Shown here: in pieces, positions 17,005-29,138 of the stretch
Numbering within the stretch: the stretch's first letter is position 1
Layout: each line of letters opens with the position of its first letter
Source: Acidisoma sp. PAMC 29798
GTDB lineage: Bacteria > Pseudomonadota > Alphaproteobacteria > Acetobacterales > Acetobacteraceae
NCBI RefSeq assembly: GCF_030252425.1
Contig: NZ_CP126994.1
Coordinates: forward strand, 1-64,000
DNA length: 64,000 nt
Direction: 5' to 3'
Notes under the pieces: model-generated
Told to the model about the DNA's origin: nothing
Seen by the model: only the letters and a program-made list of their open reading frames with translations
The model's database searches: none
Made by a program: the position numbers and the translations under genes

Positions 17005-17829
17005 CTAATTTTCACGCCGCACTGCGCTCTCATGCCAGTGGCGGAGGAGAAGATATTCGATGGCGCTCATCGCGCCGAAAATCGCGATCCCGAGGAAGGA
17101 CAGCAGACCGAGAGCCGCGAACATGCGTGGAATATCGAGCCGGTTTCCCGATTCGATGATGCGCCAGGCGAGGCCGGTGGAGGTACCGCTGCCGGCGACG
17201 AATTCGGCCACAACGGCGCCGATGAGCGACAGGCCGCCGGAGATCTTCATGCCCGCGAGGAGGTAGGGCATGGCACTCGGGAATTGGATTTCGGTGAGAA
17301 TGCGCCAGCGCGAGGCGCCGTAAAGCTGCATCAGGTTACGCAGATTATGATCGGTCGATCGCAAGCCGAGCGTGGTGTTCGACAACACGGGAAAGAAGGC
17401 GACGATCCAAGCGAGGATGAGCAGCGCGGTGCGCACATTGTCATACCCGACCCAGATGATGATCAGCGGCGCGATCGACACCACCGGCGTGACCTGAAGG
17501 ATGACGGCATAGGGGAAGAAGGCGGTGGCGATGAATTCCGATTGCGAAAACAAAACCGCCAGTGCCACGCCGCCGACAACTGCGAGCACGAAAGCCTCGA
17601 TCGTCACGGTGAGCGTGAACCAGAGGGAGCCCATAAGGCTCCAGAAATTCGCGATCAGCGCCGTCCAGATCAAGGTCGGTTTGGGTAGCACGAATTTCGG
17701 AACCTGCAGCCAACCGACCAGGAATTGCCATAGGGCGAGAAAAGCGATGCCGACGAGAATGGGCAGCAGGATGCGAAGAACCGTGCCGCGATAGTCGGCG
17801 CGCTGGGGAATGGGTGCGATCACCGTCAT
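17005..17829 (-). CDS. ABC transporter permease (second importer)
   Basis: Inner-membrane permease of the SsuC/ThiX type, 274 residues, about six membrane segments beginning near residue 18 (ILLPILVGIAFLALW). The EAA-type loop is LMQLYGASRWRILTEIQFP. It overlaps the ATPase gene by four bases. Together with 17826-18650 and 18668-19687 it forms a complete one-permease importer, unlike the two-permease importer at 8.5-12 kb. Confidence 0.88.
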   Translation of the reverse strand: MTVIAPIPQRADYRGTVLRILLPILVGIAFLALWQFLVGWLQVPKFVLPKPTLIWTALIANFWSLMGSLWFTLTVTIEAFVLAVVGGVALAVLFSQSEFIATAFFPYAVILQVTPVVSIAPLIIIWVGYDNVRTALLILAWIVAFFPVLSNTTLGLRSTDHNLRNLMQLYGASRWRILTEIQFPSAMPYLLAGMKISGGLSLIGAVVAEFVAGSGTSTGLAWRIIESGNRLDIPRMFAALGLLSFLGIAIFGAMSAIEYLLLRHWHESAVRREN

Positions 17830-18650
17830 GCGGTTGCCCGATCATCCAGGGTGGCATGCAACTCGGCGGAGACCATGCGGCAATAGTCGTTATAGGCGGT
17901 GGTCATGCGGAAGGCTTCGGAGCGCGGATAGGGCGCGTCGATGCTGAGATCTGCCGTGACGCGACCCGGCCGCGCGCCCATGACCACGATGCGGTTGGAG
18001 AGATAGACCGATTCATAGACGCTATGGGTCACAAAAATGACAGTCCAATCGTGGCCCGCCCAGAGGCGGAGCAGATCGTCATTGAGGCGAAACCGTGTGA
18101 TCTCGTCCAGCGCCGCGAAAGGCTCATCCATGAGGAGCACGGCAGGCCGCGTGATCAGTGCACGCGCAATCGAAACGCGCATCTTCATGCCGCCGGATAG
18201 CTCACGCGGATAGGCGCGCGCGAAATTCTCCAACCCGACCATGGCGAGCGCATCCATGATTCGTGGCCGGGCATCCTTGCGAGACAGGCGCTGGAGTTTC
18301 AGCGGCAGGTAGACATTGTCGAAGACCGTCGCCCAGGGCATGAGCGTCGGCTCCTGAAAGACGAAACCGAGATCCCGCTTCGGGCGGCCCTGGGCATCCT
18401 GCGGCGCGTCCGGCCAGTCGATCCGGCCGTTCGTCAGATCACCAAGGCCGGCGATGAGGCGCAGCAGCGTGCTCTTGCCACAGCCGCTCGGCCCCAACAG
18501 GCTGACGAATTGGGCGCGACCGATGGTGAGGTTGACGTCGCGGAGGGCCACGGTGCCGTTGCCATAGGCCTTGCCGACGCTGTCGAGGGTGACGATCGGT
18601 CTTTGCGCGACGAGCGGGCGCGGAGGCGCGACAAGGCCGGACAGGTCCAT
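17826..18650 (-). CDS. ABC transporter ATPase (second importer)
   Basis: Cytoplasmic ATPase subunit, 274 residues. Walker A is GPSGCGKSTLL, the Q-loop is FVFQEPTLMPW, the signature is LSGGMKMRVS, Walker B is VLLMDEPFAALDE and the H-loop is IFVTHSVYES; all catalytic residues are intact. An N-terminal ~20-residue tail precedes the first strand. It lies 17 bases after the binding-protein gene and overlaps the permease by four bases. Confidence 0.9.
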   Translation of the reverse strand: MDLSGLVAPPRPLVAQRPIVTLDSVGKAYGNGTVALRDVNLTIGRAQFVSLLGPSGCGKSTLLRLIAGLGDLTNGRIDWPDAPQDAQGRPKRDLGFVFQEPTLMPWATVFDNVYLPLKLQRLSRKDARPRIMDALAMVGLENFARAYPRELSGGMKMRVSIARALITRPAVLLMDEPFAALDEITRFRLNDDLLRLWAGHDWTVIFVTHSVYESVYLSNRIVVMGARPGRVTADLSIDAPYPRSEAFRMTTAYNDYCRMVSAELHATLDDRATA

Positions 18651-18667
18651 GCTGGTCGTTGGGCGTG

Positions 18668-19687
18668 TCAGGGCTTGGCCATTTTCAGGCTGAGACCCTT
18701 ATTGACGAATTGCAGCGTGTAGCTCGTCTTATAGGCAAGCGTCTTCGGGTAGACGCCTTCTTGCGACATGACGTTGAAGAACTGGCTCCAGCGCGCGTCT
18801 GTCATCGCGCCGATCCCGAGGGCTGCGGCATCGCCACCCTCGATCATGCCCTGAGCCTTCATCGTCTTGATGGCATAGGCGATCACGCCGTCATTCTCAT
18901 CGGGGTCGTTCTGCTTGATGAGCGCGTTCGCGGGTGAGGGGTCACCATGGAGATAGTCGTACCAGCCTTCGATGGACGCATTGACGAAGGCCTGCACGAC
19001 ATCCGGATGAGCATCGACCATTTTGTCGGAGACCATGACGAGTGAGGCATAGGACGGATACCCCGCATTGGCGAAAAGGAAGACCTGCGGGGAGAAGCCA
19101 CCCTGCTGCGCGACCAGATAGGGTTCGGAGGAGATATAGCCCTGCTGGATGGCCTTCGCGTTGACCAGGAAAGGCGCCATGTTGAAGGTATAGGGACGGA
19201 TCTGGCTGTCCGTATAGCCGTAATTGGCCTTGAGCCAGAGGAAGTAGGTATTGGCGGCACCTGAGGAAATCAGGATCGGCTTGCCCTTGATATCGGCGAG
19301 GCTTTTGATGTCGCTGCGCGGATGCGTCATCAAACATTGCGGGTCCTTCTGGGACACCGCCATGACAGCTACGACTTTCGCCCCAGCCTGGACCAGATTC
19401 AGCGGGCCGAAACTATTCGAGCCGATTGCGAAATCGATGGCGCCGGCAGCCAGCAACTGCATATTGTCGATGCCGGGGCCGCCCTGCCGAATGGTGACAT
19501 CAAGACCGGCCTTCTTATAAAGGCCGAGCGCCAAAGCCTCATAATAGCCGCCATGCTCGGCCTCGGCCTTCCAGTCCGTCACGAAGACGATCTTGGTGTC
19601 GGCGGCCTCCGCCGGCTGAAACCGAAATACCAGGGCCGCTGTGATGGCGGCAAAGACGATCAGCTTCAGCAGCTTGCGCATCGACAC
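18668..19687 (-). CDS. ABC transporter substrate-binding protein (second importer)
   Basis: Periplasmic binding protein of the NMT1/THI5 type, 339 residues. A signal peptide is visible: MRKLLKLIV, a hydrophobic stretch, and cleavage near AEAA. The mature part begins IVFVTDWKAEAEHGGYYEAL, close to the pattern of riboflavin- or pyrimidine-type binders. A GTG at 19687 has GGAGG five bases before it; the ATG two codons later is the alternative. First gene of the operon binding protein - ATPase - permease - FAD oxidase. The ligand is unknown; the neighbouring deaminase and creatininase favour a small nitrogenous ring compound. Confidence 0.87.
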   Translation of the reverse strand: MSMRKLLKLIVFAAITAALVFRFQPAEAADTKIVFVTDWKAEAEHGGYYEALALGLYKKAGLDVTIRQGGPGIDNMQLLAAGAIDFAIGSNSFGPLNLVQAGAKVVAVMAVSQKDPQCLMTHPRSDIKSLADIKGKPILISSGAANTYFLWLKANYGYTDSQIRPYTFNMAPFLVNAKAIQQGYISSEPYLVAQQGGFSPQVFLFANAGYPSYASLVMVSDKMVDAHPDVVQAFVNASIEGWYDYLHGDPSPANALIKQNDPDENDGVIAYAIKTMKAQGMIEGGDAAALGIGAMTDARWSQFFNVMSQEGVYPKTLAYKTSYTLQFVNKGLSLKMAKP

Positions 19688-19774
19688 GTCGCCTCCATTC
19701 TACGGCCCACAGACAGCATAATTCTTCAGCATCCAAGAAGCATCAAAATTTGCGCGTGATGCTGCCTTTGAGAG

Positions 19775-19797
19775 AGCGGTCGCTATGACAGACCGCT
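19775..19797. terminator. Hairpin at the 3' end of the XRE regulator gene
   Basis: AGCGGTC and GACCGCT form a 7-bp stem with a nine-base loop spanning the regulator's stop codon. There is no T run on the minus strand, so intrinsic termination is uncertain. The remaining ~80 bases up to the binding-protein gene presumably hold its promoter, but no clear boxes were found. Confidence 0.35.
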
Positions 19798-20625
19798 TGC
19801 GGGCGGTGATGTGACGAGAGACCGGATGCGCTCGGCCATTGCAGGCGTCACTGGATTGTAGACGAGCATGCTGAGATCGGGACGGCCATCGACGGCGAAG
19901 GCCGAATATTCCAACTCGATTGGGCCCAGGATCGGATGCCGGAGGCGCTTGAGCCCCTCCCCATGGGAGACCACGTCATTTTCACGCCAGAGCGCTTCGA
20001 ACTCGGGGCTGAGTCGACAAAGCTCATCCACGAGTTGGGCCACTTCCGACACTGCGCCGGCGCGCGCCGCATCTGCCCTGAAGGCACCGACCACGAAGCG
20101 GGCAATGCTGTCCCAGTCATGTTGCGCGGCGCGGACATGGGGTTTGCCGAACATGATGCGCAGGATGTTGCGCTCACCCACCGGGAGCGCGCCATAGTCC
20201 ATGAGCACCACAGCGGCCGCGCGATTCCACGCGATGACGTCCCAGGTTGCGGTCTTCACGATGGCGGGACTGACCTCAAGGACATCGAGCACACGTTGCA
20301 AACGCGGTGTCACGCCTTCGGCCGCCTTGTAGCGGACCTCAGGCGGGCGACCGAGTGCAAGCAGAAACATGTGTTCGCGTTCGGGCTCGGTCAGCATCAA
20401 GCCGGCGGCGATCCGGTTCAAGACATCAGCCGAGGGGGCGCCGCCGCGCCCTTGTTCCAGCCACGTATACCATGTCGGGCTGATGTTGGAGCGTTGGGCG
20501 ACTTCCTCGCGGCGAAGCCCCGGCGTTCGCCTGCGCGCCACCGGAAAACCGAAGGCGGCGGGATCGAGCCGCGTGCGGCGATCCTTGAGATAGGTTCCCA
20601 GCAGATTGTCGGCTTCGGCGGTCAT
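19783..20625 (-). CDS. XRE-family regulator with MmyB-like ligand domain
   Basis: DNA-binding regulator, 280 residues. The N-terminal helix-turn-helix covers about residues 8-75 (PGLRREEVAQRSNIS, WYTWLEQGRG), and the rest is the conserved MmyB-like ligand-binding domain (TWDVIAWNRAA, then ILRIMFG and later LRHPILGPIELEYS). Regulators of this type usually sit beside, and divergent from, one oxidoreductase gene and control it; here that partner is the SDR at 20725. In Streptomyces a member binds fatty acid-like ligands; the ligand here is unknown. Confidence 0.9.
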   Translation of the reverse strand: MTAEADNLLGTYLKDRRTRLDPAAFGFPVARRRTPGLRREEVAQRSNISPTWYTWLEQGRGGAPSADVLNRIAAGLMLTEPEREHMFLLALGRPPEVRYKAAEGVTPRLQRVLDVLEVSPAIVKTATWDVIAWNRAAAVVLMDYGALPVGERNILRIMFGKPHVRAAQHDWDSIARFVVGAFRADAARAGAVSEVAQLVDELCRLSPEFEALWRENDVVSHGEGLKRLRHPILGPIELEYSAFAVDGRPDLSMLVYNPVTPAMAERIRSLVTSPPASGLS

Positions 20626-20641
20626 GCTGATCCTGTTGATG

Positions 20642-20647
20642 ATTATA
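20642..20647 (-). promoter_or_regulatory. Probable -10 box of the XRE regulator gene
   Basis: On the minus strand the sequence reads TATAAT 17 bases before the regulator's start codon region, a perfect sigma-70 -10 match in an otherwise AT-poor window. The matching -35 is weak (TTAAAG at 17-bp spacing). It lies in the 99-base divergent spacer shared with the SDR gene, where the regulator probably binds. Confidence 0.4.
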
Positions 20648-20724
20648 CTAGGATAAAGTCACTACTTTAACGGGATGCAACCGTAGCCGATATCAGCCGG
20701 CGAACACCACGGGAGAGTTTGACC

Positions 20725-21609
20725 ATGCGCGTATTTGTCACGGGCGCCACCGGCTTCATCGGCACCGCCCTCGTGCCCGAACTCATTCACGCAGGACATC
20801 AGGTGCTTGGCCTGACACGGTCGGATGCCGGCGCCCAGTCTCTCATTGCCGCTGGCGCCGAGGTGCATCATGGCACGCTTGAAGACCCGGAGAGTTTGCG
20901 CCGCGGGGCGGCCGAGGCGGACGGCGTCATCCATTGCGCCTTCGATCACGACTTTTCGAACTTCGTCGCGAATTGCGACAAGGACAGGCGCGCGATCGAG
21001 GCTCTCGGCGCCGCCCTTGTCGGGTCGAACCGGCCCCTGGTCATTACTTCGGGGACGGGCATGGGAAGCCGCGCGCATGGCCAACCCGCGACGGAGGACG
21101 TGTTCAACACCGATCACCCGAATCCGCGCATCGCTTCGGAACTCGCCGGCGCCGCGGTCTTGGCGTCTGGCGTCAACCTGTCGGTGGTGCGCCTTCCTCA
21201 AGTCCATGACACGGTCAAGCAGGGACTGATCACGCCCCTGATCGCGGTGACGCGCGAGAAGGGCATCTCCGCCTATTTGGGCGACGGTTCCAACCGCTGG
21301 CCGGCTGCCCATATTTCTGACGTCGCCCGACTCTATAGGCTGGCGCTGGAGAAACGGGAACCAGGCGCACGATATCACGCTGTGGACGAAGAGGGCGTTT
21401 CAGCGCGCGACATCGCGGAAGCCCTTGGCCGAGGCTTGAAGATCCCGGTGGTCTCCCTGTCGGCGGAGGAAGCGCCGGCCCATTTCGGGTGGCTCGCGAT
21501 GTTCATCGGCATGGACTTTCCCGCGTCGAGTGCCTGGACGCGGGAGGTTCTCGGTTGGCACCCGACGGGTCCCGGGTTGATTACGGATTTGGAGAATATG
21601 AAGTACTAG
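20725..21609 (+). CDS. NAD(P)-dependent epimerase/SDR-family oxidoreductase
   Basis: Extended or atypical short-chain dehydrogenase, 294 residues. The N-terminal nucleotide-binding motif is MRVFVTGATGFIGTALV; an ITSGTGMGS segment follows in mid-protein. The usual Tyr-x3-Lys is not obvious, so it may bind NAD(P) without classical catalysis, as in the NmrA-like and uncharacterised epimerase groups. GGGAGAG lies seven bases before the ATG at 20725; a TTG two codons earlier is less likely. It is divergent from, and probably controlled by, the XRE regulator. Confidence 0.85.
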   Translation: MRVFVTGATGFIGTALVPELIHAGHQVLGLTRSDAGAQSLIAAGAEVHHGTLEDPESLRRGAAEADGVIHCAFDHDFSNFVANCDKDRRAIEALGAALVGSNRPLVITSGTGMGSRAHGQPATEDVFNTDHPNPRIASELAGAAVLASGVNLSVVRLPQVHDTVKQGLITPLIAVTREKGISAYLGDGSNRWPAAHISDVARLYRLALEKREPGARYHAVDEEGVSARDIAEALGRGLKIPVVSLSAEEAPAHFGWLAMFIGMDFPASSAWTREVLGWHPTGPGLITDLENMKY

Positions 21610-21616
21610 CTGTACC

Positions 21617-21645
21617 GTCACCCGCGGATCAAGTCCGCGGGTGAC
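21617..21645. terminator. Bidirectional hairpin terminator
   Basis: GTCACCCGCGGA-TCAAG-TCCGCGGGTGAC is a perfect 12-bp stem with a five-base loop between the convergent SDR and ammonia-lyase genes. It overlaps the last codons of the lyase. The arm type resembles the hairpin at 51402-51432. Confidence 0.7.
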
Positions 21646-23359
21646 GATTGTTGGTATGTTGTTCGGGAAACTCCGGCCCCGCGTCATAAAACATCGTCGC
21701 CGGGCACCGCTGCATGAAATCGTAAACCACCTGACCGAGCGGCTGCTTCGGCCGCTCGGCCGCCGGTTGCAGAAACGGCATCGCCACCCGCAACGCCGCG
21801 AGGGCCGCTGACGGTACGCGTCCAAATCCGCGGCCGGGCTTTTGGACACGGCGCAGATCCATCCAAACACTCGCCGCCAATATATCTTGCGCCAGGAGAT
21901 GAAACGCCGTCTCCACGGCCTGGCGGGCGCGTTGGGTCTTGATGCGGGTTTGCGCTTCGAGATCTTCGACCGTCGCGAAGATCGCGAGACCGGCGGGTGT
22001 GACCGGCGCGCCCATGCCGGCCAGCTCCTGCCACAGGTCACTCGGCAGAAACGGATCCAGATTCGGAAGCTGGCTGCAATCCTCTGCCGACAGAATGTCG
22101 CTGGGCCGGATGACGGTGAAGAAGGGATTGCGGAAACGCTCGATCCGCTGGGCGACGGCAACGCCCATATTGGTCAGCGCAATCGTAAAGGCCTCGATCT
22201 GATTGGCTATGGGATAAGGATCCCAATTGGCATTGGACAGGATATAGCCGGATTTGCCACCGCTCAGCGGGCCACCTTTGACGTGGTATTTCATGAACTG
22301 CGGCGTGCTGAGCTCCCAAGACTCCTCCGGTGTCACACCGGGCAGCACGGCGGGATTGTGATCGGCGGCATTGATCGACAGCAGCACGGAGGCGCGTAGA
22401 TCCGCCCAGGCCTGCCAGGCGGATCCCTGCCGCTGGCTGGAAGCGCGGATGCTTTCGGGATCCTGGATCAGGCGTGTGTCGTCATCATCGAACAGGTAGC
22501 TGCCCTTGATCATGTCCATGATGCGGGCCGCGTTCCAGGTTAGCCAGGGATAGGGCCGCATGGCCTGAACCGGCGCCGCGATGGGCGTGACGCTGGAATT
22601 CATGCCCAGCAGAACCATCGCATAGGCCAGATCCGCCCAGTTCAGCAGGGCGCGCGCATCCTCCACCAGAAGCACGACCTGCGCCTGCGCATAGGCATTG
22701 GTGCTGATGAAGGTCGCGCAATCCGCGCCGAAGGGTTCCAACGGTGCCAAGCCCGCCAAACGAAGGGCCTCGGCGGCCGGCATCCGCATGCCGGCGTAAT
22801 AGGCCTCGCCCTCCCCGATCATGGCGGCGGCGATATTGCTCATCGGCAAGAGATCGCCCTCACCGAGCGTGCCGCGCGATTGCACGACGGGCGTAATGCG
22901 GGCGTTGAGCATGGCGATCACCATGCGCGTCAGTTGCGGGCTCGCCGCGTCATAGGTCATGGTATTGGCGCGGATCGCCATCATGGCGCGTACCAGCGCT
23001 TCCTCATGCAATTCGGGGCCGTATCCCGCCGTCGCCCCTTCGCGGAAAGCCGCCATCTGCTGCGCGCGGAGCAGCGCCGTATTCTCGGGCGTCGTCGGGT
23101 CGCCGGAGAAGATGATGGTTTCGCGCTGATCGCCGCAGCCCCGGTTGAACCAGTAGATCGTGACCCCTTCGGCGGCACCCTGGAGCAGCAGGCCATAGGC
23201 ATCGGCAGAGCGCTGCGTGGCTTCGGCGCTCAGAGCGACTTTCGCGCCGCCGCGCGCGATGGCGATGACCTGTGGGATGGTCAGGTCGCGCCCGGTCAAG
23301 GTGATGGTGGTGTCGGCGGCGGTCGGGTTGATGGGCTCGTAGGGAAGCTGATTGGCCAT
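21629..23359 (-). CDS. HAL/PAL-family aromatic amino acid lyase homologue lacking the MIO tripeptide
   Basis: Homologue of histidine/phenylalanine ammonia-lyases, 576 residues. It keeps the N-terminal Tyr region (GVTIYWFNRGCGD) and the helical core with NAADHNPAVLPG. The motif that forms the MIO cofactor (canonically GSxGASGDLxPL) reads RGTLGEGDLLPMSNI: the Ala-Ser-Gly triad is replaced and one residue appears to be missing. MIO-dependent deamination is therefore doubtful. The ATG at 23359 has GGAG shortly upstream; the longer open frame to 23770 overlaps the divergent hsp20 gene and is rejected. It is monocistronic, divergent from hsp20-lon. Alternatives are a lyase with another mechanism, an isomerase-like enzyme or a non-catalytic paralogue. 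Confidence 0.82.
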   Translation of the reverse strand: MANQLPYEPINPTAADTTITLTGRDLTIPQVIAIARGGAKVALSAEATQRSADAYGLLLQGAAEGVTIYWFNRGCGDQRETIIFSGDPTTPENTALLRAQQMAAFREGATAGYGPELHEEALVRAMMAIRANTMTYDAASPQLTRMVIAMLNARITPVVQSRGTLGEGDLLPMSNIAAAMIGEGEAYYAGMRMPAAEALRLAGLAPLEPFGADCATFISTNAYAQAQVVLLVEDARALLNWADLAYAMVLLGMNSSVTPIAAPVQAMRPYPWLTWNAARIMDMIKGSYLFDDDDTRLIQDPESIRASSQRQGSAWQAWADLRASVLLSINAADHNPAVLPGVTPEESWELSTPQFMKYHVKGGPLSGGKSGYILSNANWDPYPIANQIEAFTIALTNMGVAVAQRIERFRNPFFTVIRPSDILSAEDCSQLPNLDPFLPSDLWQELAGMGAPVTPAGLAIFATVEDLEAQTRIKTQRARQAVETAFHLLAQDILAASVWMDLRRVQKPGRGFGRVPSAALAALRVAMPFLQPAAERPKQPLGQVVYDFMQRCPATMFYDAGPEFPEQHTNNRHPRT

Positions 23360-23427
23360 GAAGGCTCCAAGGGCGGCGCGGCATTTGTCTACACATAACA
23401 GAAGCGCGAGCCCAGACGTCTGGTGCT

Positions 23428-23457
23428 TTGGCAAGGGCCGCACGATACTTGGATTAT
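23428..23457 (+). promoter_or_regulatory. Possible promoter of hsp20-lon
   Basis: TTGGCA (23428-23433) and GATTAT (23452-23457), 18 bases apart, are a fair sigma-70-like pair ~40 bases before the hsp20 start codon. A perfect palindrome, CAGACGTCTG, lies just upstream at 23413-23422. No convincing sigma-32 box was seen, although heat-shock control would be expected. Confidence 0.35.
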
Positions 23458-23498
23458 GTCGGGCGGCCTGATGGCACGCTTGTCGGGGGAGAACTGCC

Positions 23499-23887
23499 AT
23501 GACGCGTTCCGGTAGGGATGTCATGTGGGCGGAGGCGCTGGCGATGCTGGCACGCACCGAACGCCTGCAACGCGAGGCCTTCCAGCCCTCGGCCATCGGC
23601 TGGGAACCCCCGATCGACGTGCTGGAGACGGAGACGGATCTGCTCGTGGTGGTCGCGCTTCCGGGCGTCAAGCGCGAGGATATGGAGATCGTCGTCGGCC
23701 ATGGCGAATTGACCGTGCGCGGCACGCGGCGCTGGCCGGGGCTGGAACGGCCGGCGCGGGTGCATCGCATCGAATTGCCGCATGGCCGCTTCGAGCGGCG
23801 GCTGCCCCTGCCGCCCGGCGCCTATACGCTTCTCGGCCAGGAATACACGGATGGTTGCCTGCTCATCACCCTGCAAAGGCTCGACTG

Positions 23888-23888
<1 letters not shown>
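23499..23888 (+). CDS. Hsp20-family small heat-shock protein
   Basis: Small heat-shock protein, 129 residues, an ATP-independent holdase. The alpha-crystallin domain runs from about residue 35 (PPIDVLETETDLLVVVALPG) through GELTVRGTRR to HRIELPHGRFERRLPLP. The C-terminal I/V-x-I/V tail motif is missing or weak, so large oligomers may not form. GGGGGAG stands six bases before the ATG. The stop overlaps the lon start by one base (TGATG), so chaperone and protease are co-translated. Confidence 0.9.
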
Positions 23889-26272
<2,384 letters not shown>

Positions 26273-26284
26273 GAGTTATGCGCA

Positions 26285-26707
26285 ATGGCGCGTGCGGCAG
26301 TAAAGACCACCAAGAAAACTATGATGACCAAGAAGCCGCCCGCAAAGCGGATTGCGGTCGCGCCTTTGCCCAAGATCAGCAAGGATGATCTGCGCGCGCA
26401 GGTGACGAAGCTGGAACTGACCGTCACGACGTTGCGCGCCAAGAACCGTGAGGCCAATCGCGCGGCCAAGATGATGGCGGCCAAAATCGACGAGCTGGAA
26501 GAGCATGCGGCTCAGCTCGAAAAGAAACTCGCGTCGCAAGCGACCTCGGCCACGCGCAGCGCGAAGGCCCCAAGGGTGAAGCGCGCTAGCCGCGACATCG
26601 ATCCCGGTGATGCGGTGCCGCCGGGCGTCGCGGTTGAAGATCCGGCGCCGATGGACGAGGAAGCGGAAACGGCTTTCGAAAACCTGGAAAGTAACCTCCA
26701 CAGTTAA
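26285..26707 (+). CDS. Basic coiled-coil protein of unknown function
   Basis: 140 residues, not recognised. The first ~35 residues are rich in Lys, Thr and Ala (histone H1-like tail), residues ~37-85 form a heptad-rich helix likely to be a coiled coil (DELEEHAAQLEKKL), and the C-terminal third is acidic and Pro-rich. The strong AGGAG eight bases upstream and its place 12 bases after lon support a real gene co-transcribed with hsp20-lon. It may be a nucleoid- or chaperone-associated protein; this is speculation from composition only. Confidence 0.7.
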   Translation: MARAAVKTTKKTMMTKKPPAKRIAVAPLPKISKDDLRAQVTKLELTVTTLRAKNREANRAAKMMAAKIDELEEHAAQLEKKLASQATSATRSAKAPRVKRASRDIDPGDAVPPGVAVEDPAPMDEEAETAFENLESNLHS

Positions 26708-26718
26708 GGCCGAGATTC

Positions 26719-26792
26719 GGCGGAAGACGCTGCGCTTTCCGCCCTACAGCGGTCCGGCTTTGTAGGCCGGAATAGCGCAGCGTCTTCCGCCG
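26719..26792. repeat. Dispersed REP-like inverted repeat, copy 3 (two arms)
   Basis: The left arm, GGCGGAAGACGCTGCGCTTT, and the right arm (AAT)AGCGCAGCGTCTTCCGCC are nearly complementary and enclose a short loop with a second GTAGG/CCTAC pair. Copy of the family at 13047-13117. It lies between the coiled-coil gene and the thiC leader and may end the hsp20-lon transcript. Confidence 0.8.
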
Positions 26793-26852
26793 TCAACGCC
26801 TCGACGGCACCGGCTTGACGACTCCGCGCCCGGGGCGGACAGTGGCATTTCC

Positions 26853-28830
<1,978 letters not shown>

Positions 28831-29138
28831 GAAGGATGGCCGAGCCAGTCGGCAGACCGTGGCGCCGTTGCAGCAGAGCCAGATGCTGCACTGCAACCTC
28901 CGACGGCGCCGGATTGGCCTGCCGATTGGCCGGGCGACGAGCAAAAAAGTATCGGTTTTCTCGCCGCATTTTGGTGGAGATAATGCGCCGATGCGGCTAG
29001 AGGTGGGGTAACAAAAGATGATCCGGCCGGGCGATCAGGCAGGGCGCAAGAAGGGACGGATGATGACACCAAGGGCTCCAGACGTCGCAGAACCTATCCG
29101 ATCCGTCGGCCGCGTCTGAACCGCTTCGTGGGGGAAGC
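28831..29138. other. Intergenic region between thiC and the araC gene
   Basis: 308 bases without a supported gene. Near the thiC end there is a nested inverted repeat (GGCGCCG at ~28861 with CGGCGCC at ~28904, enclosing GCAGC/GCTGC) that may end the thiC transcript, though no T run follows. A short AT-richer stretch (28940-28985) precedes the araC gene and probably holds its promoter, without clear boxes. The last bases supply GGGGAAGC before the GTG start of araC. Confidence 0.4.

Noticed and set aside
10128-19687. Treating the two NMT1/THI5-like importers as thiamine-precursor transporters
   Set aside because: Neither operon has a TPP riboswitch, whereas thiC in the same window does; neighbours are catabolic enzymes.
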